Shown here one piece after another: positions 63,701 to 64,000 of a stretch of DNA of 64,000 bases. The DNA lies in NCBI RefSeq assembly GCF_014647155.1, contig NZ_BMOQ01000009.1:1-64000 (forward strand). The letters are read 5' to 3'. The notes under the pieces are model-generated. The model was not told the DNA's origin. It did no database searches and worked only from the letters and a program-made list of their open reading frames with translations. This DNA comes from Halarchaeum nitratireducens (GTDB lineage Archaea; Halobacteriota; Halobacteria; Halobacteriales; Halobacteriaceae). Each line of letters begins with the position of its first letter. The first letter of the stretch is position 1. The translations under genes were made by a program, and so were the position numbers.

Positions 63701-64000
63701 GGAACAGCCCTAACCTCGATTCTCAAACGTCTTCCCATCCCGTCGACCTGCTCAAGGCCGAGAGACTGGATGAAACGAGTGAAGCGAAAGCCGCGTTCCA
63801 CGCATTGTTCGACACGTCTGCGGAACGTGGACCGGGATTCGACCTAATAGACCCCTTTGCGGAGATGCCCGAATCGGCGTCTATCGCGTCGTGGTCCCCC
63901 GGTTGGATGTGTCGGGTGGAGTCGAAAGCTGTCGCCGCAGAGCAGATGCGGAGCGGTCGCATCAAGCTCACCGGAAACGAACTCAGAATGTCGTTCCGAG
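57709..64000 (+). CDS. Giant GHKL (sacsin-like) ATPase with DUF3883-like end, partial
   Basis: One frame is open without interruption from the ATG at 57709 to the window edge, giving 2097 codons. Residues about 45-140 are a GHKL ATPase: TVLELIQNARDAIAEGG (N box), LLVANSGEPF (G1), GSIGEKGVGLKSILQLSEAF (G2), as in HSP90, MORC and sacsin. The next 1800 residues are a long helical region without motifs I recognise. Near the edge GREGELICLNRAWS, GPGFDLIDPF and WMCRVESKAVAAEQMRSGRI followed by KLTGNELRM match a DUF3883 domain, whose E-S-K and D resemble PD-(D/E)xK nucleases. The stop codon lies to the right of the window, probably within 200 bases. It lies 188 bases after the PLD-SNF2 gene in the same direction. 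Confidence 0.8.
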   Translation, partial: MHTQATVTNRISELCREEHAELLSGLNNRTAWSKEGDLGYGNQVVSAAHDNRTVLELIQNARDAIAEGGEETDGRIAVIVGPESLLVANSGEPFRLDDGEVFEAVTSLGRSAKAKDRGSIGEKGVGLKSILQLSEAFSIHSSVGEEQFSAKFSRAQTAEMVLAMYGTLLNEDSFIGRLEGSDEQRELIENCRSLGPEQSAVPDYIDSDELIDRLLADRRHNPPTPAELLSDLPRLSLFRYPFLGSDEKSDSFLLQRHLIQNRNSDSAPGERTDERLSNWLGERQGEFSTVVELDYLDHQWRDLLDQIDGILAASDGEAASTFRDHRSSDPVDRTEFHERRQREFWRECTNISPETLILLDQITELDLIRVTRDDSGTLQMADRHQVTIQPGSAQPIAGQPNTIRRSVNYTVRADDQSTRTRQYRQYTRTYEDLVSNDGEGEPGNIQLLFERPPESIADWTPSAKPLYLHYPIEKARTPFPFVVHAPFRVEFDRQSLADDEQNRRVLNRLPELVASAAADLATSDETRASDAPFSSWMPWITMPLQAESDVNDDNPVTNGIQDVLRLLRETLIVPAEGASPQAPKDTLLDPERLYAFEALRRDAPEAPIPSRTTVEAGRKWRQRISESNNESSEAFRRCASRLGLTEILERLFDDESSGERGCIDILCTYWSSNTDTVSSSEWAVPVENVEHATSYFEAICSILRSASPGEELDLDNDSDVKRAAEKLGEKRVPLIPAEAHQEGDAAESRGVTHLVRARSRRDTQRGRGARRSERIVFRRTGSGQNSKSIISELPSPPTALPVFVVPFRTEWIGPLESFNRDWGTRNLDSPAEFYRRVAAEAGGYSGDPTADPSVIGYLSDLYETVTRGQLAEWLHPLPHRNHRFDDVENTLTGASTDDLPSDYDDYLERRYTQQVELPIDGSGGTDETLAAEQIMFGTEWVTEFEAVADVLETADSDKDRFQDADSYDGSRATTFRRWAAVIENASGAAPPETPTLAGPDEDYWQRVFEGETGDRYRVQRLDFLSHLGVQIGPRIDWRWVLPTRGDNDRGAGTLSVSEAQALARGEVPDDHGGFNAPRELLTDYRDVIWRSDNHPAFTATHSPGCGSNWLECSVENWAADDSKEALLPVWWYFTDLPRITDTAAREQYRDAIMLLWPDLIDTVSDGAWLCSNWHSFSESPDNASVPSLGVVQLARENIWPVDKQFEDEGGNDRHTVERGTTASAEKLILDESEQVRGAAQYLPRVDTAALEERLAYIPGSETVDVRSFLRTLGIREIGDLTPPMAAQRLDWFLKQFAVDDTRVPPGNSFEIAADWSARALSVPIDALMRRLASERELTTRLDDQSAIRRWIRRDLWHLGTTVRVTEGRTSKGLQIGSNAHFTADEGSTPRPVVFTQPLSSFSRDRLVRDSRPFVERPADTTEVAYILGDEGNNDQEATEVTFGITVESEPPTPRPVQGGEVESGTERLDSLQSTLRQRQQYLLAAYLEHAAAPNLQEKHEQLSAVIENQIAIVERDEDDDTQRNSAQWEPTEGYQDSTPHIALFEDSVERVDGDAIPPYLAADGIVQVLEQFDLADTFENVLFKDESALETEYHGALEDVRAEINELREQRLKGVYNSLEGLVSTVASDESLTRIDDLDIDARVTLNALRELEAGKSAIEGNTLLESWFGTLTGSCGLNEDIATKCLRAAATDDDAVRHQIIYQLDQNSEVVDVDALVETGHRWRSLEAWPATQATRQIESYSVIIARLRRFWEGVGEYEDAGESTLERAASDARDVSSAPKPTRRVARFIPQPGSLDPAVRNCRLGSLPVLETDPSLLEQLSTAVSEWLNSEWTDLKESDIVYTDPQLETRIEALIEAAATPRSDDGNVDDALAALTGSEQGQSPGDGQTRGDLTTDWIHGRDDSLDSLASRVSAAGSVTGGGSPSIGDSSGTMYGQPNVEIDARGREGELICLNRAWSRFQPAPSQVRSSILDHLRTWRGHDAWRMKSVDEIAASWNSPNLDSQTSSHPVDLLKAERLDETSEAKAAFHALFDTSAERGPGFDLIDPFAEMPESASIASWSPGWMCRVESKAVAAEQMRSGRIKLTGNELRMSFR

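Overview
The window comes from a halophilic archaeon (class Halobacteria). Its GC content is high, its proteins are strongly acidic and many genes start at or within a few bases of a promoter. It carries a transcription factor B, Tat-type signal peptides, archaeal PriS/PriL-like primase subunits and haloarchaeal IS and integrase types. The species cannot be told from the sequence. There is no rRNA, tRNA or CRISPR array, and almost everything is accessory: a scarred integration zone, a conjugation-like element, a belt of small toxin and regulator genes, and a defence island that runs off the right edge.

Region 1 (1-9060) is a scarred integration zone. It opens with the end of a heavy-metal P-type ATPase and an IS4-like transposase. 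An intact tyrosine recombinase (2732-3913) follows, abutting the 3' part of a second integrase. A third copy near 5.7 kb is a deletion mosaic of the two, fused to a TnpB tail. Broken lipoprotein and dehydrogenase genes, several small regulators and a polyprenyl-synthetase-like gene complete it. A ribbon-helix-helix gene here is bracketed by two near-identical palindromes.

Region 2 (about 10.0-23.5 kb) is one tightly overlapping operon that looks like an archaeal conjugation (type IV secretion-like) module. It encodes a small pilin-like membrane protein, a large surface protein, a Tat lipoprotein, a VirB6/TrbL-like polytopic protein, a VirB3-like/VirB4-N-terminal-like protein, a VirB4-like ATPase, and a VirD4/HerA-like ATPase with a possible C-terminal nuclease domain. 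The operon ends with PriS-like and PriL-like primase genes. No relaxase was recognised. A non-coding stretch after it (23.5-24.3 kb) holds repeated CGTCGCGCA words and the first of three TTAACCAAC...GTTGGTTAA dyads, and is a candidate origin or centromere.

Region 3 (24.3-38.2 kb) holds a Fic/Doc-like protein, element hypotheticals, a pRiA4b ORF-3-like protein, a TFB, an OPT transporter overlapping a PqqD-like gene, a PIN toxin-antitoxin pair, a RelE/RHH pair, an OB-fold single-strand DNA-binding protein behind a hairpin-rich leader, winged-helix proteins and a recombinase remnant.

Region 4 (38.2-64 kb) is a defence island. It encodes a PIN-GNAT-EVE fusion overlapping an ASCH protein; an AbrB-like protein, DUF499 ATPase, small partner and DUF1156 adenine methyltransferase in one operon; a UPF1-like SF1 helicase; a TRAM-like protein; a zinc-ribbon protein with a FokI-like nuclease end; a PLD-SNF2 helicase; and a giant GHKL (sacsin/HSP90-like) ATPase with a C-terminal DUF3883-like domain, cut by the window edge. 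The methyltransferase, ATPase and PLD-helicase resemble the cores of BREX type 3/DISARM-like systems. The FokI-like and GHKL-DUF3883 proteins look like additional effectors.
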